Both the position numbers and the translations under genes were made by a program. The notes below the pieces were generated by a model. That model did no database searches, was not told the origin of the DNA, and saw only the letters and a list, made by a program, of their open reading frames with translations. Shown piece after piece: positions 48,984-56,395 of a stretch of DNA of 64,000 nucleotides (its first letter is position 1; the number at the start of each line of letters is the position of its first letter). Source of the DNA: Branchiibius hedensis (lineage in GTDB: Bacteria; Actinomycetota; Actinomycetes; Actinomycetales; Dermatophilaceae); contig NZ_UESZ01000001.1 in assembly GCF_900108585.1 (NCBI RefSeq), forward strand, positions 3,100,001 to 3,164,000. Reading direction: 5' to 3'.

Positions 48984-50227
48984 CGTGAACTCCCCTGTTG
49001 CGCCGAGATCGCCGCGAGGTATTGCGCGACCGTCTGCCGCGCCACGGCCCGCCAACTGTAGGTGTCGACTGCGCGGCGCCGGCCCACCGCCCCCATGGCC
49101 GCCCGTCGTTCCGGGGCTGCCACCAGAGCCGCCAGCGCGTCTGCCAGCGCGGCTGGGTCACCGGGCGGCACCAGCACGCCCGCCGCAGACGGTGAACGGC
49201 CCATCAGATCCGGCAACGCACCCACCGATGAGGCGACCAGCGGGGTCCCGCAGGCCATCGCCTCGACCGCTGGCAACGAGAACCCCTCGTAGCGCGACGG
49301 CACCACATGCACCTGCGCCGACGCGAGAAGCGTCGCCAACTCCGGCTCCGGAAGCCCGCTGCGGAAGGACACCCGGTCCAACAGCCCGGCGTCGGCGAGT
49401 TGCTTGTTGGTCCGGTCTGACGGCGACCCGACCACGATCAACTCCCGCCACACAGCCGGGTCCAGCCGGGCCAACGCCGCGATCAGCACCGACAAACCCT
49501 TCAGTGGTACGTCGGCACTGGCGACCGTGACCAACCGCCCCTCGACGCGAGGCGCGGCAGGGGGCGCGAAGACGTCCACGTCGACACCGACCGGGACCAC
49601 CGCGATCCGCTCCGGGGCCACCTGGAAGTCGCGCTCGATATCCACCTTCGAGGTCTCGGACACCGTGAGGACGGCGGGCAGTTGCCGCGCCACCCGGCGC
49701 TGCATCCACACGAAGTCGTAGAACCGGCGTTTGGTGATCCGCTGCCAACCTCGCGCGTGCGCCAGTTCCAGCTTCCGGTCGGCCGTGATCGGGTGATGGA
49801 TCGTGGTCAGCAACGGCAGCCCGCGCCGGTGCAGCCGCAACACGCCAGGCGCCAACGTCTGGTTGTCGTGCAGGAGGTCGAAATCGCCCAGCCGCGAGCG
49901 CATCAGCCGCTCCAAGCGCAAGCCGAAGACACGCGGCTCGGGGAAACCCGCCGTACACATCGTGGCGTATTCGAGCACGTCCAGGTCCGAGCGGAACTCG
50001 CGCAGCCCGGGTCGGCGGAACGGATCCTCGGGGCGGTAGAGATCCAGCCCCGGCACCTTGGTGAGCTTCACGCCGGAGTCCAGGACGGCGTACGGCGCAC
50101 CGGAGAACACCTCGACCCGATGGCCGAGCGCGGTCAACTCCCGGGACAGGTTGCGCACGTAAACGCCCTGGCCACCGGAGTGTTCTTTGCTCCGGTAAGA
50201 GGCCAGGGCGATACGTAGTGAGGTCAA
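48980..50227 (-). CDS. Family 4 glycosyltransferase
   Basis: The 415-aa GT-B enzyme begins with SYRSKEHSGGQGVYVRNLSREL, the acceptor-side glycine loop, and has the donor-side VVPSRYEGFSLPAVEAMACG with the E-x7-E motif. It transfers a sugar from a nucleotide donor to an unknown acceptor. The start TTG at 50227 has TAAACT 6 nt upstream and no Shine-Dalgarno, consistent with leaderless mRNA; TAAACT overlaps the stop codon of the monooxygenase gene. It heads the cassette GT4-MT-cyclase-like-MT. Confidence 0.92.
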   Translation of the reverse strand: MTSLRIALASYRSKEHSGGQGVYVRNLSRELTALGHRVEVFSGAPYAVLDSGVKLTKVPGLDLYRPEDPFRRPGLREFRSDLDVLEYATMCTAGFPEPRVFGLRLERLMRSRLGDFDLLHDNQTLAPGVLRLHRRGLPLLTTIHHPITADRKLELAHARGWQRITKRRFYDFVWMQRRVARQLPAVLTVSETSKVDIERDFQVAPERIAVVPVGVDVDVFAPPAAPRVEGRLVTVASADVPLKGLSVLIAALARLDPAVWRELIVVGSPSDRTNKQLADAGLLDRVSFRSGLPEPELATLLASAQVHVVPSRYEGFSLPAVEAMACGTPLVASSVGALPDLMGRSPSAAGVLVPPGDPAALADALAALVAAPERRAAMGAVGRRRAVDTYSWRAVARQTVAQYLAAISAQQGSSR

Positions 50228-50233
50228 GTCGCC

Positions 50234-50239
50234 AGTTTA
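50234..50239 (-). promoter_or_regulatory. Candidate -10 hexamer (TAAACT) for the GT4 cassette
   Basis: TAAACT on the complement is 6 nt before the TTG start at 50227 and overlaps the upstream monooxygenase stop codon TAA. Confidence 0.35.
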
Positions 50240-51793
50240 GGCAGGCACCGACTCGGGCTGGGTTACGCCGGTGTGAACGTCGTCGGCGGGCTTGCGGGCC
50301 TCGCCGGCGCGCACGTAGACCATGTCGTCGGTGACGTTCTTCTTGCCCAGCGTCTTGCGCTCGGAGAAAAAGTTCTGCTTGACCGCCCACGGATCCCGCG
50401 CGCCGACCTTCGGGAAGTCCCAGATGTCGCGCTGGATGTAGGTCGAGGTCGCGTCCATGAAGGGCAGCGGCTCCATCGGAGCACCGGAGTTGACCGGGTA
50501 CCCGAACGAGTAGCCACCGTTGTCGACGTGGTTGACGAACGTGGTGAAGAACTGCGCCAGCATGTCCGCCCGCAGCGTCCACGAGGAGTTGATGTACCCC
50601 ACACAGATCGCCAGGTTCGGAACTCCCTCGATCATCGCGCCGCGGTAGGCGAAGCGGTCGGCCAGATCCACTTCCTGCCCGTCGACCTTCAGGGTCATCC
50701 CACCGCCGAGCTGCATCCGCAAGCCCGTCGCGGTGACGATGATGTCGGCCTTGAGCACTTCACCGCTGGAGATCCGGATGCCCTCGGGCACGAAGGAATC
50801 GATGGTGTCGGTGACGACGCTCATCCGGCCGCTGCGGATCTCCCGGAAGAGGTCGGCGTTCGGCACCACACAGACGCGCTGGTCCCACGGCTTGTAGCGC
50901 GGCGTGAAGTGCTTCATGTCGACGCCGCTGCCCGCGAGCTGGGCCTTGACCTGGTTCAGCAGGACCTTGGTTGCGAGCTTCGGCGCGCGGCGGGTGAACT
51001 CGTAGAACCCGAGGGTCATCCCGGCGTACCGCATCCGGACGATGTTGTAGACCTTCTCCTTGCCCAGCTTGCCCTCGAGCTTCTTCAGCGACAGCGCGAT
51101 CGGGTCTTTGCCCGGCTGGGTGATCACGTAGCTGGGCGAACGCTGCAGCATCGTGACCTCGGCGCCGCGCTTGGCCATCGACGGCGCCAACGTGATCGCG
51201 GTTGCGCCGGAGCCGATGATGATGACCCGCTTGCCCTCGTAGTCCAGGTCTTCGGGCCAGAACTGCGGGTGCACGATCGTGCCCTCGAACGACTCCTGCC
51301 CGGGGAAGGTCGGGTTGTTGGGGTTGTCGTAGCTGTAGTAACCGCCGCTCCAGTAGACGAACTTCGTCCGCACCGTGCGGCTGCCGCTCGCGCCGGTCAC
51401 CTCCAGCGTCCAATGCCCGTCGGCGCTGTCCCAGGCCGCATCGGTGACCTTGGAGTCGTAGACGATGTGCTCGTCGATGCCGTACTTACTGGCGGTGTCC
51501 TGCAGGTACTTCAGGATCTTGTCCCCGTCGGCGATGGCATCCGGTCCGGGCCACGGCTCGAAGGGGAAACCCAGCGTGTACATGTCGGAGTCGGAGCGCA
51601 CCCCCGGATAGCGGAACAGGTCCCAGGTCCCCCCCAGGGCCGAGCGGGCCTCGAGAATGACGTAGTCCTTGCCCGGGTTCTGCGTCTGCACCCGGTACGC
51701 GGCGTCGATACCGGACAAACCGGCGCCGATGATGACGATGTCGTGCTCTTCGACCTGCGCCGCCGACTCGGCGGTGTCCAGAACCTGGGACAT
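50237..51793 (-). CDS. Flavin-containing (Baeyer-Villiger-type) monooxygenase
   Basis: The 518-aa flavoprotein has FAD motif IIGAGLSGIDAAYRVQ, the NADP motif IIGSGATAITLAPSM and the BVMO fingerprint FEGTIVHPQFWPED (F-x-G-x-x-x-H-x-x-x-W). It inserts oxygen next to a ketone or oxidises a heteroatom, using NADPH. The substrate is unknown; the sequence resembles mycobacterial EthA/MymA-like enzymes. GAGGAGTCC precedes the ATG. A TACTAC-N4-GTAGTA palindrome 31-46 bp upstream may control it. Confidence 0.95.
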   Translation of the reverse strand: MSQVLDTAESAAQVEEHDIVIIGAGLSGIDAAYRVQTQNPGKDYVILEARSALGGTWDLFRYPGVRSDSDMYTLGFPFEPWPGPDAIADGDKILKYLQDTASKYGIDEHIVYDSKVTDAAWDSADGHWTLEVTGASGSRTVRTKFVYWSGGYYSYDNPNNPTFPGQESFEGTIVHPQFWPEDLDYEGKRVIIIGSGATAITLAPSMAKRGAEVTMLQRSPSYVITQPGKDPIALSLKKLEGKLGKEKVYNIVRMRYAGMTLGFYEFTRRAPKLATKVLLNQVKAQLAGSGVDMKHFTPRYKPWDQRVCVVPNADLFREIRSGRMSVVTDTIDSFVPEGIRISSGEVLKADIIVTATGLRMQLGGGMTLKVDGQEVDLADRFAYRGAMIEGVPNLAICVGYINSSWTLRADMLAQFFTTFVNHVDNGGYSFGYPVNSGAPMEPLPFMDATSTYIQRDIWDFPKVGARDPWAVKQNFFSERKTLGKKNVTDDMVYVRAGEARKPADDVHTGVTQPESVPA

Positions 51794-51823
51794 GCAAGGA
51801 CTCCTCGATGGTTACGGTGTGGT

Positions 51824-51839
51824 TACTACGTGTGTAGTA
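51824..51839. promoter_or_regulatory. Operator-like palindrome TACTAC-N4-GTAGTA
   Basis: Perfect 6-bp arms separated by GTGT, in the 121-bp gap between divergent genes and 31 bp from the monooxygenase start. The CTAC-N4-GTAG core equals that before the diiron oxygenase and SDR genes. Confidence 0.6.
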
Positions 51840-51914
51840 GACCACATCCGGCTCTCGGTGTGTAGTGCATCACATCCTGATCTGCTGACCTTCTTCCTTC
51901 TAGGATCTGGCGTC

Positions 51915-53054
51915 GTGACCGACGAGATCTTCGACGTCGCCGTGGTCGGCGGCGGTCCGGCCGGGTCCAGCGCCGCCCGCGTGGCAGCGCAGGCCGGTGC
52001 CCGGACCGTGCTGCTCGACCGTGCCGTCTTTCCACGGTACAAAACCTGCGGCGGCGGCCTGATCGGTGTCACCCTGGCGAACCTGCCGCCGGACCTGCGC
52101 CTTCCGGTGCAGCAGCGGGTGCGTACGGCGACCTTCACCCTTCGCGGCACCAAACCGGTCACGCGGCAGGCACCCGCGACCTTCCTGACCCTCGTGGACC
52201 GCTCGGAATTCGACGCCGCGCTGTTGGATGTCGCAGTACGCCGAGGGGTTGCGACCCGCCTCGGCGTCGCGGTCTCCGGGGTCACCCAGGACGACGACCT
52301 CGTGTCCCTGGCCACCGCAGAAGGACCGGTGTTCGCCCGCGCGGTGGTGGGGGCCGATGGGTCGACCAGCCGGCTGGGCCGGACCGTCGGCGTCCGCATC
52401 GCCCAGACCGACCTCGGCCTGGAAGTCGAACTCGGTTCGCAGATCCCCGAAGAATGGATCGGTCGGATCCAGATCGACTGGGGCCCCGAACCCGGCTCCT
52501 ACGGATGGGTGTTCGCCAAGCGACGCGGTCTCACGGTCGGGGTCATCGACAGCAAGGGGCGGCCCGATGCAACGCGGGCCTATCTGGCGGACTTCGTCGC
52601 CCGCCTCGGCATGCAGGACCTGCCGGAGCGGATCAGCAGCGGCCATCTCACCCGGTGCCGCACCGCTGACTCGCCGCTCGGCGCCGGTCGGATTCTGCTG
52701 GCCGGCGACGCCGCGGGACTGCTCGAACCGTGGACGCGGGAAGGCATCTCCTACGCGGTGCGATCGGGTGGACTCGCCGGTGCGGCCGCTGCCGCACTGG
52801 CCAGGTCAGGCGATCCCGGAGCGGTCCAGGCGGCGTACGCACACCAGATCCAGACCACGCTCGGTCGCGAAATGAACGCTGGCGCAACGGCATTGCGCAC
52901 GTTCGAGCGCCACCCGGGCCTCGTGCACCAGCTGCTGCGCGCGAGCCCGTGGGCGTGGCGACAGTTCGTGAAGGTCGCCGACGGTCAGGCGTCGGTCGCC
53001 GATCTGGCCGACCATCCCGTCGTACGCCGATCGGCAGCGTTGTTACGCCGGTGA
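51915..53054 (+). CDS. Geranylgeranyl-reductase-family FAD oxidoreductase
   Basis: The 379-aa protein has the FAD-binding motif VAVVGGGPAGSSAARVAAQAG, the YKTCGGGL motif of the geranylgeranyl reductase family, and GDAAGLLEPWTREGISYAVRSG, a flavin ribityl-binding motif. Such enzymes saturate isoprenoid chains of lipids or quinones. GTG at 51915 follows TAGGAT by 8 nt. It is transcribed divergently from the monooxygenase, from a shared ~120-bp intergenic region. Confidence 0.88.
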   Translation: MTDEIFDVAVVGGGPAGSSAARVAAQAGARTVLLDRAVFPRYKTCGGGLIGVTLANLPPDLRLPVQQRVRTATFTLRGTKPVTRQAPATFLTLVDRSEFDAALLDVAVRRGVATRLGVAVSGVTQDDDLVSLATAEGPVFARAVVGADGSTSRLGRTVGVRIAQTDLGLEVELGSQIPEEWIGRIQIDWGPEPGSYGWVFAKRRGLTVGVIDSKGRPDATRAYLADFVARLGMQDLPERISSGHLTRCRTADSPLGAGRILLAGDAAGLLEPWTREGISYAVRSGGLAGAAAAALARSGDPGAVQAAYAHQIQTTLGREMNAGATALRTFERHPGLVHQLLRASPWAWRQFVKVADGQASVADLADHPVVRRSAALLRR

Positions 53055-53102
53055 CCCGCGCGGCCCTCGGGCCCTCCAGACCTACCCGTGCCAGCTGCCA
53101 GG

Positions 53103-53477
53103 TCAGGCAATCGGCACACCTAACGCCGCAGCAGCACTGCGCAATTGCTCGTCGCTGGAGAGCAGCCGAGCCCCCACAAGTCGGCAGGTGGCTAGATGTA
53201 GTGCATCCAGCGTCTTCACGTGGACCTCGATGTCGAACGCCGCACGCCACACGTCTTCGTTAACGGGGAGAAGGTGCAGCTCACGGACTTGACGGTCCAT
53301 GGCGGGCCAATCTGCGCCGACCCGCAGCTGGGTGCGGCGCGCCTCGAGACGAAGCAGCCGCGATGAGACCACGGGTTCACCGGCCCGCTGCGCAGCCATC
53401 AGCGCATCGGTCACCGCACCATGGTCTTTCTGCCGGAACAGCCGATCGAGAAAGGCCGATGTGTCCAGATAGAGCAC
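53103..53477 (-). CDS. vapC: PIN-domain toxin (VapC-like)
   Basis: The 124-aa protein has Asp5 (VLYLDTSAFLDRLF), Glu in LLRLEARRTQLR, Asp in TLDALHLATCRLVG and Asp/Glu in SSDEQLR, as in PIN ribonucleases. GTG at 53477 follows the antitoxin TGA by one base, so they are tightly coupled. The antitoxin is Phd-like rather than VapB-like. Confidence 0.9.
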   Translation of the reverse strand: MLYLDTSAFLDRLFRQKDHGAVTDALMAAQRAGEPVVSSRLLRLEARRTQLRVGADWPAMDRQVRELHLLPVNEDVWRAAFDIEVHVKTLDALHLATCRLVGARLLSSDEQLRSAAAALGVPIA

Positions 53478-53478
53478 G

Positions 53479-53748
53479 TCAGTAGTCGCCGCGGAGTTCG
53501 TCCAAAACGTCATGGATGTCGAGGTCCGTGTGCAACGTCGGCAGATCGGCCCACGCGACCCCACTCGGCGTCGCTGCCTCAATCAAACCGTCACGTGCCC
53601 ACTGCTCGTAGAGCGAGACCGGCTCCTTCGAGATGATCACAGCCTCGCCGTCACGATTGGTTACCCGCACGGGCTCGCCGGTCTTGATGACCTCGTCGAG
53701 GATGGCACCGGAGTGGTGGCTCAACTCCCGACGCTTGATCGTGCGCAT
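53479..53748 (-). CDS. Phd/YefM-type antitoxin
   Basis: The 89-aa protein starts MRTIKRRELSHHSGAILDEV and has the TGEPVRVTNRDGEAVIISKEP strand pair of the Phd/YefM fold. The acidic C-terminal half should bind the PIN toxin. ATG at 53748 is favoured because TAGGCT lies 6 nt upstream (leaderless geometry). An inverted repeat GAATGTT-N10-AACATTC at 53766-53789 is the likely operator. Confidence 0.92.
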   Translation of the reverse strand: MRTIKRRELSHHSGAILDEVIKTGEPVRVTNRDGEAVIISKEPVSLYEQWARDGLIEAATPSGVAWADLPTLHTDLDIHDVLDELRGDY

Positions 53749-53765
53749 GAGCACAGCCTACTGGC

Positions 53766-53789
53766 GAATGTTTCACATGTAGAACATTC
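53766..53789. promoter_or_regulatory. Inverted repeat GAATGTT-N10-AACATTC (Phd operator candidate)
   Basis: The 7-bp arms are perfect and the spacer contains ACATGT. It sits between the antitoxin start and the G6PD stop, about 18-41 bp upstream of the antitoxin start codon, next to the TAGGCT hexamer. Confidence 0.6.
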
Positions 53790-53800
53790 GTCGGTCGTAA

Positions 53801-55213
53801 CTATGCGGGCAGCCAGCCAGACGGTCCGTCCGATCCGGCGGGATACTCCTCCAGCGGGATCTTGTTGTCGCTGAAGGCTTTCAACACCGGTTGCACGATC
53901 CGCCAGCATTCCTCGGCAGCATCGCCACGCACAGACAACAGCGTCTGGCCATCGAGGATGTCGGCCAGGATCTCGCCGTACGGCTGCATCCGGCCCGGCG
54001 CCAACTCGGCTCGCAACTCCTTCTGCTCCAAGTCGTAGGGGCCACCCTCGGCGTTCATCGACAGCACGAACGTCACGGCGCCCGGCTTGAGATCGATGAC
54101 CAGCCGGTCGGCTGCTTCGGTACCGCTGAATCCCGTTGGCACGTGGGGGACTTCACGGAAGTAGGCGACGATCTGTTTACGAGCAACGCCCAACGCTTTG
54201 CCGCTGCGCAGCGTGATCGGCACACCCTTCCACCGGTTGTTGTTGATCTCCAACGTCAACTGGGCGAGGGTCTCGGTGTTACGTGCCGGATCGACGCCCT
54301 TCTCGTTGACGTAGGAGGGGATCTTGCGATCACCGATCTTGCCGGCGGTGTAGCGCGCCCGCTTGCCGGCCCGGCGCGGATTGTTTCCCCACACCCTGGT
54401 GGCACGCAGTGCTTGGACGATCTGGTCGTGCACCTCGGTCGGCTCGAGCGTGGCGATGGATTCCATCGCGAACAAGCCCATCACCTGCAGCAGGTGTGAT
54501 TGCAGCATGTCCCTCAGCGCACCGGCGGTGTCGTAGTAGCCGGCACGGCCTTCGAGGGCCAGCGCCTCGTCGTAGACGATCTCGACGCGTTCGATCGATT
54601 CGGAGTTCCACACCGGCTGGAGCAGCCGGTTGGAGAAGCGCAGACCGATCAGGTTCAGGACGGTGGAGACCCCGAGGAAGTGGTCCACCCGGAATATCTG
54701 GCTCTCCGGGACGACCCGCAGCAGCGTCTGGTTCAACGTGTGCGCACTGCGCGCGTCGGTGCCGAACGGCTTCTCCAACGCCAGGCGGGTCGGATGCGGC
54801 AACTCGATGTTCTGCAGCAGGTCACAGATCTTGGCCGTCACCGCCGGCGGCAACGCGAAGAAGATGACCAACGGGCTCCCGGTGGCGCACTCGTCGATCA
54901 CGCTCTGCAGGTGATCGGGGTCCAACAGGTCGGCCTCGAGATACTTCGTGCCTTTCTGCGCTCGACGCAACACCTTTGCCGGCGCGCCCGCAGCATCGAA
55001 CGAGTCCTTCATCAGGGCCCGCCATTGCGTGGCGGTCTTGGCGGCACGGTCCGCGCCGATCACCCGCACGTCGCGGTCGTCCTCGACCATCAACAGGCTG
55101 GCCAGGCCGGGCAGGAGCAGCCGATGGGTCAGGTCGCCACCAGCGCCGAGGATCAACAACGTCGCGGGCTGGGGTGCGTGGGTGGCCGCCTTCCGGCGAG
55201 CAGTCGGACTCAT
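53801..55213 (-). CDS. zwf: Divergent glucose-6-phosphate dehydrogenase
   Basis: The 470-aa protein has the overall G6PD layout: Rossmann start LLILGAGGDLTHRLLLPGL, EKPFG (~147-151), the active-site stretch RVDHFLG with Asp177 and His178, GALRDMLQSHLLQ with His240, and LRSGKALG with Lys339. The canonical D-H-Y-L-G-K is D-H-F-L-G-V here, so the usual substrate-binding Lys (at 182) is missing, and the N-terminal Lys after GDL is His30. It may have altered activity or substrate. No pentose-phosphate neighbours are present. Confidence 0.88.
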   Translation of the reverse strand: MSPTARRKAATHAPQPATLLILGAGGDLTHRLLLPGLASLLMVEDDRDVRVIGADRAAKTATQWRALMKDSFDAAGAPAKVLRRAQKGTKYLEADLLDPDHLQSVIDECATGSPLVIFFALPPAVTAKICDLLQNIELPHPTRLALEKPFGTDARSAHTLNQTLLRVVPESQIFRVDHFLGVSTVLNLIGLRFSNRLLQPVWNSESIERVEIVYDEALALEGRAGYYDTAGALRDMLQSHLLQVMGLFAMESIATLEPTEVHDQIVQALRATRVWGNNPRRAGKRARYTAGKIGDRKIPSYVNEKGVDPARNTETLAQLTLEINNNRWKGVPITLRSGKALGVARKQIVAYFREVPHVPTGFSGTEAADRLVIDLKPGAVTFVLSMNAEGGPYDLEQKELRAELAPGRMQPYGEILADILDGQTLLSVRGDAAEECWRIVQPVLKAFSDNKIPLEEYPAGSDGPSGWLPA

Positions 55214-55322
55214 AAGGCGAGCATGTCACGGCAGAGCGGGCCAAGGGCCGCGCCGCGACCAACGTGCCGCCACGTCGCCGAAACCGCTTGCGTTGTTGTT
55301 ATGTCATCAGTAACCTTGCGTT

Positions 55323-55418
55323 ATGTCCTACCGAGCCAGTGGAGTTGGCCGCCTCGCCGTTCCGTCCCGGTGGACCCTGGCTCGCGGCCAGATCGAGTGT
55401 CCGTACGTCGTGTCCTGA
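55323..55418 (+). promoter_or_regulatory. Possible leader peptide upstream of cysteine dioxygenase/rhodanese
   Basis: A 31-codon frame (start MSYRASGVGRLAVPSR, one Cys at residue 25, stop 55416-55418) ends 36 bp before the dioxygenase ATG. It resembles actinobacterial Cys-containing leaders for sulfur genes only in position and basic character. Evidence is weak. Confidence 0.2.
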
Positions 55419-55454
55419 CCCCACGCCGTACACCTCGACCCGGAAAGAACCGCC

Positions 55455-55937
55455 ATGTCCCTCGCCCCCGCCCTGCACACCTCTGCTGCCCTCACACCCC
55501 GCCAGTTGCTCTCGATCACCCACCTGTTCGCCGACGAACCCCGTCTGGCATCGTTCGCCAACGCCGACGGCGACGAGTCCGGCCGCCGCTGGCACCAGCT
55601 GGCTCGGACCTCGCGCGTCCAGGTGTGGGGGATCTACTGGCCGGCCGGTTCGGCCACCGGTTGGCACGACCACGGCGCGGCCAGCGGCGCCTTCCTGACG
55701 ATCAGCGGCACTCTCACCGAGCACTGGTGGCGCTCGGGTGAGCAGGTGCGCCAGCAACGACCCGGCGTCGGCCGACCGTTCACCGCCGCGCACATCCACG
55801 ACGTGCGCAACACCTCGACCGAACCGGCGGTTTCGGTGCACGCGTATTCGCCGGTGCTCGACGCCATGACTCGCTACGACCTGCGCGACGGCGATTTGTG
55901 GGTCACCGGTGTCGATCGGGACGGAGACGACTGGTGA
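55455..55937 (+). CDS. Cysteine dioxygenase family protein
   Basis: The 160-aa cupin has His71 and His73 (GWHDHGAASGAF) and a third His at ~113-115 (AAHIHDVRN). It should oxidise cysteine or a related thiol. GGAAAGAAC precedes the ATG. It overlaps the rhodanese gene by 4 bp (GTGA), so the products are co-translated and probably form a sulfur oxidation route. Confidence 0.9.
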   Translation: MSLAPALHTSAALTPRQLLSITHLFADEPRLASFANADGDESGRRWHQLARTSRVQVWGIYWPAGSATGWHDHGAASGAFLTISGTLTEHWWRSGEQVRQQRPGVGRPFTAAHIHDVRNTSTEPAVSVHAYSPVLDAMTRYDLRDGDLWVTGVDRDGDDW

Positions 55938-56392
55938 GCGCCGCGACGATCACCGCACTGCACACCGAGCTGTTCCGTCGCTCAGGGCGAGGGGCGTTCG
56001 CACCCACCTACGACGGTGTTGACGACCAGTTGGCCGACGCCAGAAGCCGATTGGACCGGTTGAGCCCACGCGCGGCGTACCAGGAGCTGCTCTGGCAGCG
56101 CGGGATCCTGGTCGACATCCGACCCGCGGCCCAGCGCCAGGCGGAGGGCGAGATCCACCCGTCGCTGTCCCCGCTGGTCATCGAACGCAACGTGCTGGAG
56201 TGGCGTTTCGACCCCCGTCACGACGCTCGGTTGCCGCAGGCCTCCTATGACGCGCGGGTCATCGTGCTGTGCCAGGAGGGCTTCACATCGTCCCTGGCGG
56301 CAGATTCCCTTCTGCGGCTGGGAGTTTCGCGAGCTACCGACGTCGTCGGCGGGTTCGCGGCATGGCAGGCACTGTCCCTGCCGACCGCCTGA
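55934..56392 (+). CDS. Rhodanese-domain sulfurtransferase
   Basis: The 152-aa protein has the rhodanese fold with the persulfide-forming Cys113 in VIVLCQEGFTSSLAA and the DIRPAAQRQAEGEI substrate-loop strand. It probably moves sulfane sulfur in the route from cysteine. GTG at 55934 overlaps the dioxygenase stop (GTGA). It converges on the MocR regulator gene, ~3 bp between stops. Confidence 0.9.
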   Translation: MSAATITALHTELFRRSGRGAFAPTYDGVDDQLADARSRLDRLSPRAAYQELLWQRGILVDIRPAAQRQAEGEIHPSLSPLVIERNVLEWRFDPRHDARLPQASYDARVIVLCQEGFTSSLAADSLLRLGVSRATDVVGGFAAWQALSLPTA

Positions 56393-56395
56393 CGC

